Assembly (NCBI GenBank): GCA_937867415.1
Contig: CALMKO010000313.1
Location: 1-36,675, forward strand
DNA from: an uncultured Verrucomicrobiota bacterium
GTDB lineage: Bacteria > Verrucomicrobiota > Verrucomicrobiia > Verrucomicrobiales > Akkermansiaceae
DNA length: 36,675 nucleotides
Direction: 5' to 3'
Shown in pieces: positions 1 to 8,713 of the stretch. Below the pieces are notes generated by a model. It did not search any database. It was given only the letters and a program-made list of their open reading frames with translations, and was not told the origin of the DNA. Every line of letters begins with the position of its first letter. Within the stretch, counting starts at the first letter, position 1. A program made the translations under genes and the position numbers.

Positions 1-669
1 GTAGATTCGGAACTCTCCGAGATGGAAATGGCTTCCATGGGTGGAGGTGAGCCGGATGCGGCGGGTCTTTACCGGGATCTCTAACTGGACGGTCACATCG
101 GGGCGGACGCCGAATGCAAAGCTCTTGGAAGATGATGGGTGGGTTTTCCTGCCGTTGACGACGGTGACGTCGGTGTGGTTGTGGATGTTGGTGTTGATCT
201 CATTGGGGAAGTGCCCTTCGTTGATGTCGATTTCGAAGGCTTTTTGATCTGGCGGTTGTTTCCCCTGGGTCATGATCCAGAAGGAATTGTTGGTTCCTTC
301 CGCTGCGGCGTAGCGGTAGCGGCACTCGAAGTAGCCGTAGAGGAAGGGTTTCTTGGTCCAGATGTTTCCCGAGGTCCAGTCCTGGCCGCCGCGTTTTTCC
401 TTCTTGTTGATGAGGCGGAGCGTTCCATCCCTCACCTGGGCGTTCTCGCGCCAACGGCTGCTGAGGATGTGGGTGCTGGGTGCGTTTTGTGAGGCCCAGT
501 TCTCATCGAGTTGGCTGTCCGGGTAGTCGAATTCATCACTCCATGCGAGTTGCCATTTCGCGGGGCCTCCGGGCAGCAGTGAGCCCGGGGCAGGCGCAGT
601 CTGGGCAAGCAGGGGAACCGGGGAGAGAAGCGTCAGGGCGAGTAGAGTGGGAAGCTGGGTAAGGTGCAT
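1..669 (-). CDS. Glycoside hydrolase family 16-like secreted protein, 3' end outside window
   Basis: Manual reverse translation from ATG at 669: MHLTQLPTLLALTLLSPVPLLAQTAPAPGSLLPGGPAKWQLAWSDEFDYPDSQLDENWASQ...GYFECRYRYAAAEGTNNSFWIMTQ...KAFEIDINEGHFPNEINTNIHNHT. Signal peptide, 'WSDEFD' and the GH16 catalytic E-I-D-I-x-E motif. No stop before window edge, so absent from the ORF track. Confidence 0.85.
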   Translation of the reverse strand, partial: MHLTQLPTLLALTLLSPVPLLAQTAPAPGSLLPGGPAKWQLAWSDEFDYPDSQLDENWASQNAPSTHILSSRWRENAQVRDGTLRLINKKEKRGGQDWTSGNIWTKKPFLYGYFECRYRYAAAEGTNNSFWIMTQGKQPPDQKAFEIDINEGHFPNEINTNIHNHTDVTVVNGRKTHPSSSKSFAFGVRPDVTVQLEIPVKTRRIRLTSTHGSHFHLGEFRIY

Positions 670-988
670 GGTAGGTAATGAGTAATGAGATGACGCGAGC
701 CTCATTTCACGAAATCACGCATGGTTCATGAGGATTTGCGTATTTTTAAAAGTTCATTCCGGATTCATGGTCTGGTGGCTGAAGGTTAAAGCCGGACGAA
801 CCGTCGGTCATGACCAGCAGACAGAGTTGCTTTCCAGAGCTGGCCGAGATTCAGGTGAAGCGAGCCGTTTGCGAAGCGGACATCGGGGGCGCGTCGGGGG
901 CGCCAGAAACGGGTTTCCGTGTGGCAGTCCTCGGAGGAGAAGGAAGGCGCTGGGGAAAGGTCCGCTCGGTGGCTTGCAGCCACAAGAT

Positions 989-2050
989 TCACGGGTCAGC
1001 GCGCTTTAGGGGGATCTGGACGTTGAAGCTGTCGTTCAATTTGCCAGCGGGAGCGGCGGCGCAGAAGAGCACGGACGGTTGGCCGTTTTCCAGAAGGAGT
1101 TGGGGGCGCTCGAGTTTCATGAGTTTTTGGGATTTTCCGTCCGCCCATTTCAGGTCGAGGGTGGAGACGAGTGTGTGGACGGCAGGTTTCCAAGTGAAGC
1201 CGTCAGCGGATTCAAAAAGCGCGAGCGAGGTTCCGGCGCGTGTGAAATTCCCGCTGAAATCCTTGACGATGGCCCAGTAGCGATCGCTGCCATACCAGAT
1301 GAACGGGTCCTCTGCGGCAAACGACGAACCTTTGCTGGTGAAGACGGGATCGGGTTGTTTTTTGAAAGGGCCGGTGGGGCTGTCGCTGGTGGCGACAACG
1401 TGGACGACGGGGCCGCCGAAGGGTTTTTTCCCGTTGTCGCCGACGGCCTTGTAAACCATGAGATAGCCGCCGTCCGGGCGCTGGGTGACGCTGGGATTGG
1501 CGAGGCAGAGGGCATCGTGAAATCCGGGGGTGGGTGAGATGAGTGGGGTATCAGCGCGGGTCCACGGACCGGCTGGGGTGTCGGCGACGGCGACGCCGAT
1601 GCGCTGGTTGTTGCGGTGGGACCAGTTCAGGGTGGGCATGGCCTTGCCGTCGCCCGTGTTTCCCATGTAGTAGAGATAATACTTGTTACCGAATTTCACC
1701 ACCGCGGGATTATGGGTGCAGAGGCCGTCCCAGTGTTCCTTGCCACGGGCGGGCAGGGCGACATCGACAAACTTGTAGGGACCTAACGGGTTGTCCGCGA
1801 CGGCGTGTGCGACCTCGGAGTGGGTCACCCAGGCGTAGTGCCCGAGCTTGCGGGGCCAGCGGGAGTAGAAGAGGTGGCATTTACCTCGCTCATCCCGGAC
1901 CACGGTGCCGCACCAGACGATGTAGCCCGGATCCTCGAACCTCGCGGAGGAGGGGACCGGTTGGATCATTTTTGAGAAGTCGTAATCCGCCAGGGCTGAT
2001 AGAGCGGTGGCGAGCAAGGTGATGACGGTGAAGAAGTGGGATTTCATCAA
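989..2050 (-). CDS. Secreted five-bladed beta-propeller glycoside hydrolase (GH43/GH117-like)
   Basis: 353 aa with signal peptide; propeller-type repeats such as 'HNPAVVKFGNKYYLYYMGN', 'GVAVADTPAGPWTR', 'NPSVTQRPDGGYLMVYKA', 'AEDPFIWYGSDRYWAIVKD'. Confidence 0.75.
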   Translation of the reverse strand: MMKSHFFTVITLLATALSALADYDFSKMIQPVPSSARFEDPGYIVWCGTVVRDERGKCHLFYSRWPRKLGHYAWVTHSEVAHAVADNPLGPYKFVDVALPARGKEHWDGLCTHNPAVVKFGNKYYLYYMGNTGDGKAMPTLNWSHRNNQRIGVAVADTPAGPWTRADTPLISPTPGFHDALCLANPSVTQRPDGGYLMVYKAVGDNGKKPFGGPVVHVVATSDSPTGPFKKQPDPVFTSKGSSFAAEDPFIWYGSDRYWAIVKDFSGNFTRAGTSLALFESADGFTWKPAVHTLVSTLDLKWADGKSQKLMKLERPQLLLENGQPSVLFCAAAPAGKLNDSFNVQIPLKRADP

Positions 2051-2184
2051 TAGGGAAGGTGGATGGAAATCAATGCCGCGCCTGCCTGCAAACGAGCCTG
2101 ATTTTCAAAGGACACGTTTGTTCCAGATGCGACAAATTGACGGCTGAGGAAGTAGAAGACCATCATGCAAGATGAGTGGGATCC

Positions 2185-2874
2185 TTATGGGGCGGCCGGT
2201 TTGAGGGTGGATGGGAAGTCGAAAAACCGGCAGATGTTGATGGGCTTGGACGGGTGGTTGCCATCGAACATAAAAATGAAGTTGCGCCGTCCTGGGCGGT
2301 GTCCCCAGACGCTTGAATAGACGAGTTGTGCTTTTCCGTCCTGCACGCTGGCCAGTTGCATGGGGATGTCGAGCACCTCGCTCTGCCATGCGGTGTCCGA
2401 GATGTTTTTATCCAGCTTGGATTCGAGCGCGAATGACTTTTCGCCCAGTTTTACGGACAAGGGTTGTTTGGAGAAATTGAAAAACCGGTAATCACCCGGA
2501 CGGCTGTTGTTGCTCGAGATATCGTAAGCGACGATCTTGAGCGGGGCCGTCCCTGACTTCAGGCAGCATAAAAGAACCCGGCTGACATTGAGCGGTAGGT
2601 CCACGACAGCGGCGGGGGCGGGGAGTGGTGGAGTGGCCGTGAATTCGGCTTCCGAAGAGCGAAGAATGAAGCGGCTCGGGCCGGCGTAGGTGACGGGCTG
2701 GCTGAGACCGGTAATATTTGCCTGGAAGGGGACCGCCGCCTTGCCGTCGAAGAAGAAAAGCCCGTCAACCGCCTCGTCAAGTGCGATGGTCAGGATCTCC
2801 GTGCGGATGGACTTTTCCTGAGCAGGTGAAGAGAGCGATAGTAGGGCGAGGATGATGGCGATTCGACGGGTCAT
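2185..2874 (-). CDS. Hypothetical secreted protein
   Basis: 229 aa ORF with N-terminal signal sequence, 10 bp downstream of the large prepilin-type gene on the same strand. Confidence 0.6.
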   Translation of the reverse strand: MTRRIAIILALLSLSSPAQEKSIRTEILTIALDEAVDGLFFFDGKAAVPFQANITGLSQPVTYAGPSRFILRSSEAEFTATPPLPAPAAVVDLPLNVSRVLLCCLKSGTAPLKIVAYDISSNNSRPGDYRFFNFSKQPLSVKLGEKSFALESKLDKNISDTAWQSEVLDIPMQLASVQDGKAQLVYSSVWGHRPGRRNFIFMFDGNHPSKPINICRFFDFPSTLKPAAP

Positions 2875-2886
2875 TGGGGAATTGTG

Positions 2887-5800
2887 TTAGATTTCCGAGC
2901 TGCTCAGCCAGCGGAAGGAGACGATGCGGTAGGCGCGGCCGTAAGTTCTGTTAGCAGGGGAGGTAAGTTCGTTTTCCTTGAGGTGGCTGGCGTCTCTGGG
3001 GTCCACGTATTCTCCCGAGCGCTGCACGAACGCTTCGCACCATGCGCTTGCGATGACTTTGCCGCTGGAGTCGAGAGCTTCGCCACAAGTGCGGATGCGG
3101 AAGTAGTCCGAGCGCACTTGGAGAATGGGGGCGAGGGATTGCAGCAAGTCTCCCTGCATCAGATAGGATGCGCCGCCGGTTGCTTCGCTTTCGCCACTCG
3201 CCGCTTGTGAGTATTGGCTGCCCCTGAGGTTGCCGACCGTGCCGCCGACGGTTGGCGGCAGGCTTGGAGAGATGGATTGGCCGTTGATGTTCTGGGGGCT
3301 TGTGTTGTTGATGGTGAGGTCGAGGGCGGCCTGAAGAGCTCCTTTCCGTTGGTGCTCGATTCTGCCGTTCGGGTTGCGGTTGACGAACTCTGCCATGGAG
3401 CGGAAGGGGCCGCGGGTTCTTACTTCCTCGACAATGGCCTCCGCCAGCTGGTCGAGTTCGCTGCCTTGGTTCCCCGAGGTCAGGGTCCGCCAGCCGCGCC
3501 AGAATTCCGGGTTGGTGCCTGGGGCGCCTTTTTGGTAGGGAGTCATGGATAGGGCGTGACTGAATCGATTGAAACGCACCCCGGCCGGATTTTCCCACGA
3601 GAGCCTGTTCCATGTGGCGCCGCTGGGGCTCACGGTGGGGAGTTGGGATGCCGACAGGGATGAAAGCACGGCCTTCCACGCGGTTGTGGAGGTGGAGTTC
3701 ACGTTGAACGCGCCTTTGATGAGGATGCGTGATGAGATCGCTTCAGGGGCCCGGGTAGGATTGTCCGAGATGATTTTGTCGATGGAGGTATCGCCCGGAA
3801 GCGGGGTGAAAGTCATGCGGGGATTTGGCAGGTTGTCCCTGCCTGAGACGAGGTTCTGGTAGTTGAACACGCTGTCGAAGCGTGTTCCCGAGCCGCCCCT
3901 GTAGTCGATTCCGAGGCTGGAAAAGAAGTATTTGTCCCAGAGCTTTCGGTTCACCTCGTAGGAGGTATCTGCGATGGTGAGGCCGCTGATGCCGGAAAAG
4001 TTATTGGCGAAGGTGGCGGCCAAGGGGATTCTGGGATTGGCGTAGGAGTTTCCGACGACGAACCCCGGGTCGAAGTTATAGCGGGAAAGCTGGGCGTGTT
4101 GGAATTGGCCGATCGACACAAGAGGGCCGCGCGGCACGTCATAGACGATGGAATTTGCCTGGCCGGTCGGCGTGTTAGATGGGCCGCTGTATCCGCTGTA
4201 ACGCTGGACATTGCTGATTTGGGGCTCGGGTTCTGCTCTGCCTCCCTCGCCGATGAGTCCGCGGTTGGGGAAGTTGTTCATTCCGTCGCCAATGACTCCG
4301 GAGGGTGCGGGCTCGTGCCATCCGCCGATGATGTTCGAGTTGAAGTTGAAGCCCTCGCGGGTTCTGTTCACGACCCGTGATCCGTCCCATGAGGGATTGG
4401 CCACGGTGGTGCGGGGGTTGGTGTCCGTCCATCCGCGGATGCGTTGGTCGGCGGCTGCCTGCTGGATCTGGGTGGTGGTGCGGGTGAAGAACGACCATGT
4501 GGCGATGTGGGGGACGTATCTGTCTCCTGCGATCTCCGCGATGGGGAATTTCTCTTTGGCGGTGTTGTCTGAAGGTCCGCCGCGCCAGCCGGAGACCACG
4601 GGTTCGGGGACCCTGACCGTGGCATCCTGAGAGCTGTTCCAGAGGTCTGTGCTGCGGAAAAGGACGTTGCCGTCGTTGGACTTCAGCGTGAACCAGGTGG
4701 ATGCGAATTTGACGGGATCGAAGCCGGGGAATTCGGTTCTGAAGCCATCCTCACCACTTCCGGTTGCGAAGGTGTCCTGGAGGATGATGTCTCCGAACCA
4801 AGCGTTGTGGCCTTCTGGGATCTCGCGGACGAGGGTAACATCCTGGTTTTTGTTGTCCTTGGTTTTGTAGGTGAGATCCACCACGAAGGCGCCCCGTTCA
4901 CTCCAGGCGGGGCGGAGTTTTTTGATGCCCGGAGCCCTTAGGTCGATTTGATCCGTAACGGAGAAGAGGCGGGTTTCTCCGGGTTGGATGTCCACGGGGT
5001 CGGTTTGCATGGAGAAGTATCGTCCGCCGGTGGAGTCGGTGTCGGATGGGATGTCGCCGTTGCCGCCATTGGCTCCCCATTCGCGGCGCAGCCAGAGGCG
5101 GGTGAGGCGGGAGTCGCCACCACCGGGTCTTGCGTAGTTGAGGCGGAAGAATGGATAGAGTGCCCAGTCGAACGTGTAGCTCTGCGCCCTGATGGTGACG
5201 TTGTAGGGGTTCCAGATGCCGATGAGGGGTTTGATTTCTACCTGAGCCTTGTAGAGGGCCGGTGTGGAACCGACGGCGTCTCTGACCTTGGCGGACTTGA
5301 GCCTGAAGCCCATTTGAAGGGTGGAGATGACAGGGGCGACGGATGAGTTGGTGTGCTGGAGGTCATTCTGGAATCGCCCCACGAAGCTGTTGGTGTTGGG
5401 CAGCCAGTTCCGGATTCGCAGGTCAGACCAAGGTGTGGGGTAGAGGCCGACGATGGGCACCTGCTGATTGGCCACGTTCTGCCAGAGTGTGGCGTAGTTC
5501 CAGAGGATCCCCCAGTTGGGGCCTACTTGATTGGTTCCATTGTTGCTGAGGGTGTCGCTTAGGAAGAATTTCCGAGGGTCTCTGGCGGGTTTTACGGTTT
5601 GGTCGTGAGCGAATTTGGCAATCCTTGCGCCGTTGAAGGTTTCGAGGACTGGATTGTCCGCCCCGAAGTAGGTCGTTGCGAATCTCTTTGCTTGCTGGGA
5701 TCTGTCGAAGATGAGCGATAGATCGACCTTCATGCCGCCATCGACCACGTCGGTGGGTAGTCCGAAGCCACCGGTGGTCAGGTCGTTGAAATACTCGAAG

Positions 5801-6582
5801 GGGACATTTGGGTTGTTGGTGGCAAGGGTTGCGGTTCTGAGGGAGATCAGGGACTCCTTGTTGATCAAGCTGTTGGGGCCTAGGTCTTTCCAGATGGGGG
5901 CAACGCTGGGCATTCCGGGTTCGAGTGGGGCTTGGGACCGGGTGAGTCTTTCGCGGTCATTGGCGGGGACTGCTTTGGGGGCTGATAGATCGACCCTGGC
6001 TTTGGTGCCCTCGTCGCTGATCCACCAGGCGTAGCGTCCGCGTGTGCTGCCTTGGGTCATGTTGACGAGTGGCGCGAGCAGTTCCACACGGTTGGTGTTG
6101 CCGGGTCTCAAGTAGGTGCCAAGCCGCAGGGCGTCTCCTCGATTCCACTCAGCGGATTTAACGAGGGGCCGGGCAGGGTCCGGGTTGATGCCGCTGACCA
6201 GCCAGGTGACGACCGAGTCCTTGGGGTTGGAGGTGGCGTTGAGATTTCTCACATTGACTGAACCGGCCCAATTGGGGTTGGCAGGAGGGGTGGTCGAGTT
6301 GCCGAAAGGCATTTCAGACGTGAGAGTCACCCGTTGGTCGGGTCCGGTTTGCTTTTGGAGTTCGCCGATGGCGATCATCATGGCCATCCTGGCGTTGGCG
6401 CGGGCGGTCATCATCGAATTCGCGTTGCTGGAGGAGCGCAAGGTAACCGCGCTGAGTGAGAGCAGGCCGACGGCGATGACCGTGAGAAGGATCATGAGTG
6501 AGAGAGTCACGATCAGCGCGAAGCCCCGATTGCCGAATCCGAGGGCTGGTTTTCTGTGTGTTCTGGTGGAATGGGCTTTCAT
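2887..6582 (-). CDS. Verru_Chthon cassette protein A-type (prepilin-like N-terminus), 1231 aa
   Basis: N-terminus GNRGFALIVTLSLMILLTVIAVGLLSLSAVTLRSSSN is a type IV prepilin-like cleavage/hydrophobic segment, followed by ARMAMMIAIGELQKQTGPDQRVT, typical of the Verrucomicrobia cassette A family (TIGR02600-like from memory). Confidence 0.8.
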   Translation of the reverse strand: MKAHSTRTHRKPALGFGNRGFALIVTLSLMILLTVIAVGLLSLSAVTLRSSSNANSMMTARANARMAMMIAIGELQKQTGPDQRVTLTSEMPFGNSTTPPANPNWAGSVNVRNLNATSNPKDSVVTWLVSGINPDPARPLVKSAEWNRGDALRLGTYLRPGNTNRVELLAPLVNMTQGSTRGRYAWWISDEGTKARVDLSAPKAVPANDRERLTRSQAPLEPGMPSVAPIWKDLGPNSLINKESLISLRTATLATNNPNVPFEYFNDLTTGGFGLPTDVVDGGMKVDLSLIFDRSQQAKRFATTYFGADNPVLETFNGARIAKFAHDQTVKPARDPRKFFLSDTLSNNGTNQVGPNWGILWNYATLWQNVANQQVPIVGLYPTPWSDLRIRNWLPNTNSFVGRFQNDLQHTNSSVAPVISTLQMGFRLKSAKVRDAVGSTPALYKAQVEIKPLIGIWNPYNVTIRAQSYTFDWALYPFFRLNYARPGGGDSRLTRLWLRREWGANGGNGDIPSDTDSTGGRYFSMQTDPVDIQPGETRLFSVTDQIDLRAPGIKKLRPAWSERGAFVVDLTYKTKDNKNQDVTLVREIPEGHNAWFGDIILQDTFATGSGEDGFRTEFPGFDPVKFASTWFTLKSNDGNVLFRSTDLWNSSQDATVRVPEPVVSGWRGGPSDNTAKEKFPIAEIAGDRYVPHIATWSFFTRTTTQIQQAAADQRIRGWTDTNPRTTVANPSWDGSRVVNRTREGFNFNSNIIGGWHEPAPSGVIGDGMNNFPNRGLIGEGGRAEPEPQISNVQRYSGYSGPSNTPTGQANSIVYDVPRGPLVSIGQFQHAQLSRYNFDPGFVVGNSYANPRIPLAATFANNFSGISGLTIADTSYEVNRKLWDKYFFSSLGIDYRGGSGTRFDSVFNYQNLVSGRDNLPNPRMTFTPLPGDTSIDKIISDNPTRAPEAISSRILIKGAFNVNSTSTTAWKAVLSSLSASQLPTVSPSGATWNRLSWENPAGVRFNRFSHALSMTPYQKGAPGTNPEFWRGWRTLTSGNQGSELDQLAEAIVEEVRTRGPFRSMAEFVNRNPNGRIEHQRKGALQAALDLTINNTSPQNINGQSISPSLPPTVGGTVGNLRGSQYSQAASGESEATGGASYLMQGDLLQSLAPILQVRSDYFRIRTCGEALDSSGKVIASAWCEAFVQRSGEYVDPRDASHLKENELTSPANRTYGRAYRIVSFRWLSSSEI

Positions 6583-6868
6583 GACGGGTGTGGTGGGTTT
6601 GGGCCACGATGGGTTGGGGCACCTGCTGGCGCCGACCTGTCATTACAAAGTGCACGTTTCCCTTGGGCTCACTAGTCTAAATTGCGCATAATTCATTCAT
6701 TTTTGCGCACGGAGTTGGCGAAAAGAGAGGGTTGTTGTTCGCTGTGTCAAAGCACGTTTTTCAACACAATGAGTCAGGGGCGCGAGTCCATGACGGTGGC
6801 GCTGGGAGCGGCGTCATGAGTCAGTGCGAGGAGCGCGGGGCGAGAGTGGCGCTGCCGAGGATGCGGCG

Positions 6869-7489
6869 CTACTTGGGAAGCAGCGCGATCAATTCATCAT
6901 GCGGCCGTGCGATGACATGGGCGGCGATGACTTTTCCGAGGGTTCCGACCGCCTGCTTGCCGGCCTCGATGGCGGCGGAAACGGCGGCGACGTCCCCACA
7001 AACGATGACCGTGACGAAGGCGGCACCGATTTTTTCCTTACCGACCAGTTTGACGTCTGCGGCTTTGAGCATGGCGTCGGTGGCTTCGAGAATGGCAGTG
7101 AGGCCCTGGGTTTCTAGGATGCCGATGGCTTGTGGTTTCATGGTCTTGGATGATTGGGGAGTTGAGGGATGGTCGGTGGGCAGGAGTTGGTCGCGGCCGC
7201 CGTAGAGCGGATTGTTGGCGTTTGGGAAATGGATCATGGGCTCGAAGCCGGGAGCGGGGCGTGGGATGGTGCCGGTGACGATGGCAGCGCCGAGTTGGGG
7301 AGCGAGTTTTTCAGCGGCGTCGAGGGCGGCGCGGACTTGGGCGATGTCACCTCCGAGTCGGATGATGAGGTTTTCGTTGCCGGTGCTTTCGAAGCCGAGG
7401 ATGTGAACATCCGCTGCGGTGGCCGCTTCTTGGGCCAGCATGGCGGAGATGCTGAGAAAGGGAGCTTCGATGAATCCGAGGGCTTGCAT
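6869..7489 (-). CDS. Tandem-domain bacterial microcompartment shell protein (two BMC/PF00936-like domains, non-permuted order)
   Basis: 206 aa. Domain 1 QALGFIEAPFLSISAMLAQEAATAADVHILGFESTGNENLIIRLGGDIAQVRAALDAAEKL; domain 2 MKPQAIGILETQGLTAILEATDAMLKAADVKLVGKEKIGAAFVTVIVCGDVAAVSAAIEAGKQAVGTLGKVIAAHVIARPHDELIALLP is a textbook BMC-H sequence. Confidence 0.92.
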   Translation of the reverse strand: MQALGFIEAPFLSISAMLAQEAATAADVHILGFESTGNENLIIRLGGDIAQVRAALDAAEKLAPQLGAAIVTGTIPRPAPGFEPMIHFPNANNPLYGGRDQLLPTDHPSTPQSSKTMKPQAIGILETQGLTAILEATDAMLKAADVKLVGKEKIGAAFVTVIVCGDVAAVSAAIEAGKQAVGTLGKVIAAHVIARPHDELIALLPK

Positions 7490-7495
7490 GGAGGG

Positions 7496-8515
7496 TTATT
7501 GGGATTGCGCGGCTTCGATGTTCCTGAGCACCGCTTGGACGATGGCGTCCACATTCATGCTTGCGGGCTTGGATTTGGCAAGTGAGCACTCGCCGGCGGC
7601 TTCGGGGAATCCGCTTGCTGCAAGCACGCAGGCGAGTTTGGAGCGCATTTCCGCGATGAGTCCCTGTTCTGCGGGTGAGAGCGGGAAGCGGGCGTTGCCG
7701 GCCTTGAAGCCGCGGAGTTCGTAGCCGGTGCGGAAACCCTCGGGGAAATTCGGCGCACCGACCATGAGTGAGAAGAGGTCGAGGAGTTCGAACTGGAGTT
7801 GTTTTGCTTTTTCCCAATTTCCGGCACGTGCGGCGTGATAGAGGCTCATGACCACTTCCGGAACGACTCCGGCACTGGAGAGGGTGCCGCCGTCCGCACC
7901 CATGAAGAGGCCGGCGCAGAGGAGTTCCTCCCAGCCGATGAGGACGGAGAAATCCGGGCGTTGGCGTTTGATGGTGTGGAGGGTTTGCTGGAAGCGTCCC
8001 ATGTCCTTGGAAGTGTCCTTGGTACCGACGATGCGCGGGCAGTCCATGGCAAGGCGTTCGAGCACGGGCAGGGAAATCTCGTTGGCAAAGACCGGGATGT
8101 TGTAGACGACGATGTCGATGGGGGACTTGGCGGCGAGTTCACGGAAGTAGGCCTCGATGCTTTCCTGGGTGAGCTTGTAGTAGTAGGGGCCGGTGATGGA
8201 TACCGCGCGGCAGCCGAGGTCTGCGCAGTAGTTGCACATTTCCAGCACGAGTTCGATGTTGGCCTCTGCGGCACCCGCAAGGATGGGGCGGCCGTTTGCC
8301 TCCTCGCTGACGATGCGCACGACGGTGCGACGTTCCTCGTAGCTGAGCCGGATGAACTCGCCCATGCTGCCATTTGGATAGAATCCGGTGACGCCTTTGT
8401 CTCCGACCCAGTGGATGATGCGCCGGAGTTCCTCTTCATCGATGCGGCCTTTGGGGTCGTAGGGGACGATGTTGGGGACGAAAATGCCGTTGATGGTGGG
8501 TGGTGACGAGGACAT
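7496..8515 (-). CDS. DHDPS/N-acetylneuraminate lyase-family class I aldolase with C-terminal encapsulation-peptide-like helix
   Basis: 339 aa from ATG at 8515 (MSSSPPTINGIFVPNIVPYD...). Conserved NGSMGEF (GxxGE-type pyruvate site), YNIP, and Schiff-base lysine context GTKDTSKD. The longer ORF to 8857 is an upstream extension. C-terminus SKPASMNVDAIVQAVLRNIEAAQSQ. Confidence 0.88.
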   Translation of the reverse strand: MSSSPPTINGIFVPNIVPYDPKGRIDEEELRRIIHWVGDKGVTGFYPNGSMGEFIRLSYEERRTVVRIVSEEANGRPILAGAAEANIELVLEMCNYCADLGCRAVSITGPYYYKLTQESIEAYFRELAAKSPIDIVVYNIPVFANEISLPVLERLAMDCPRIVGTKDTSKDMGRFQQTLHTIKRQRPDFSVLIGWEELLCAGLFMGADGGTLSSAGVVPEVVMSLYHAARAGNWEKAKQLQFELLDLFSLMVGAPNFPEGFRTGYELRGFKAGNARFPLSPAEQGLIAEMRSKLACVLAASGFPEAAGECSLAKSKPASMNVDAIVQAVLRNIEAAQSQ

Positions 8516-8713
8516 CGGGCAGGATGTATAAAGGGGTGGTTTGAAATCGGCAAGGCGCTTGAATGGTAAAAACCGCGTTTGTTCCGGTGGGGTGTTGCGC
8601 GATTTGCTGGTTCCCGGACTCCAATGCGGGAAAAGTGGGATTCCGGGGTGGCGTGAGGGAATTGTATTTCCCTCTTCGGCGGTTAGCTGCTTAGCTTTCT
8701 CCGCAGCCCTGCT

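Noticed and set aside
7799-8506. 235-aa plus-strand ORF opposite the aldolase (and a 235-aa out-of-frame minus ORF)
   Set aside because: Both overlap the aldolase, whose catalytic motifs fix the real frame.
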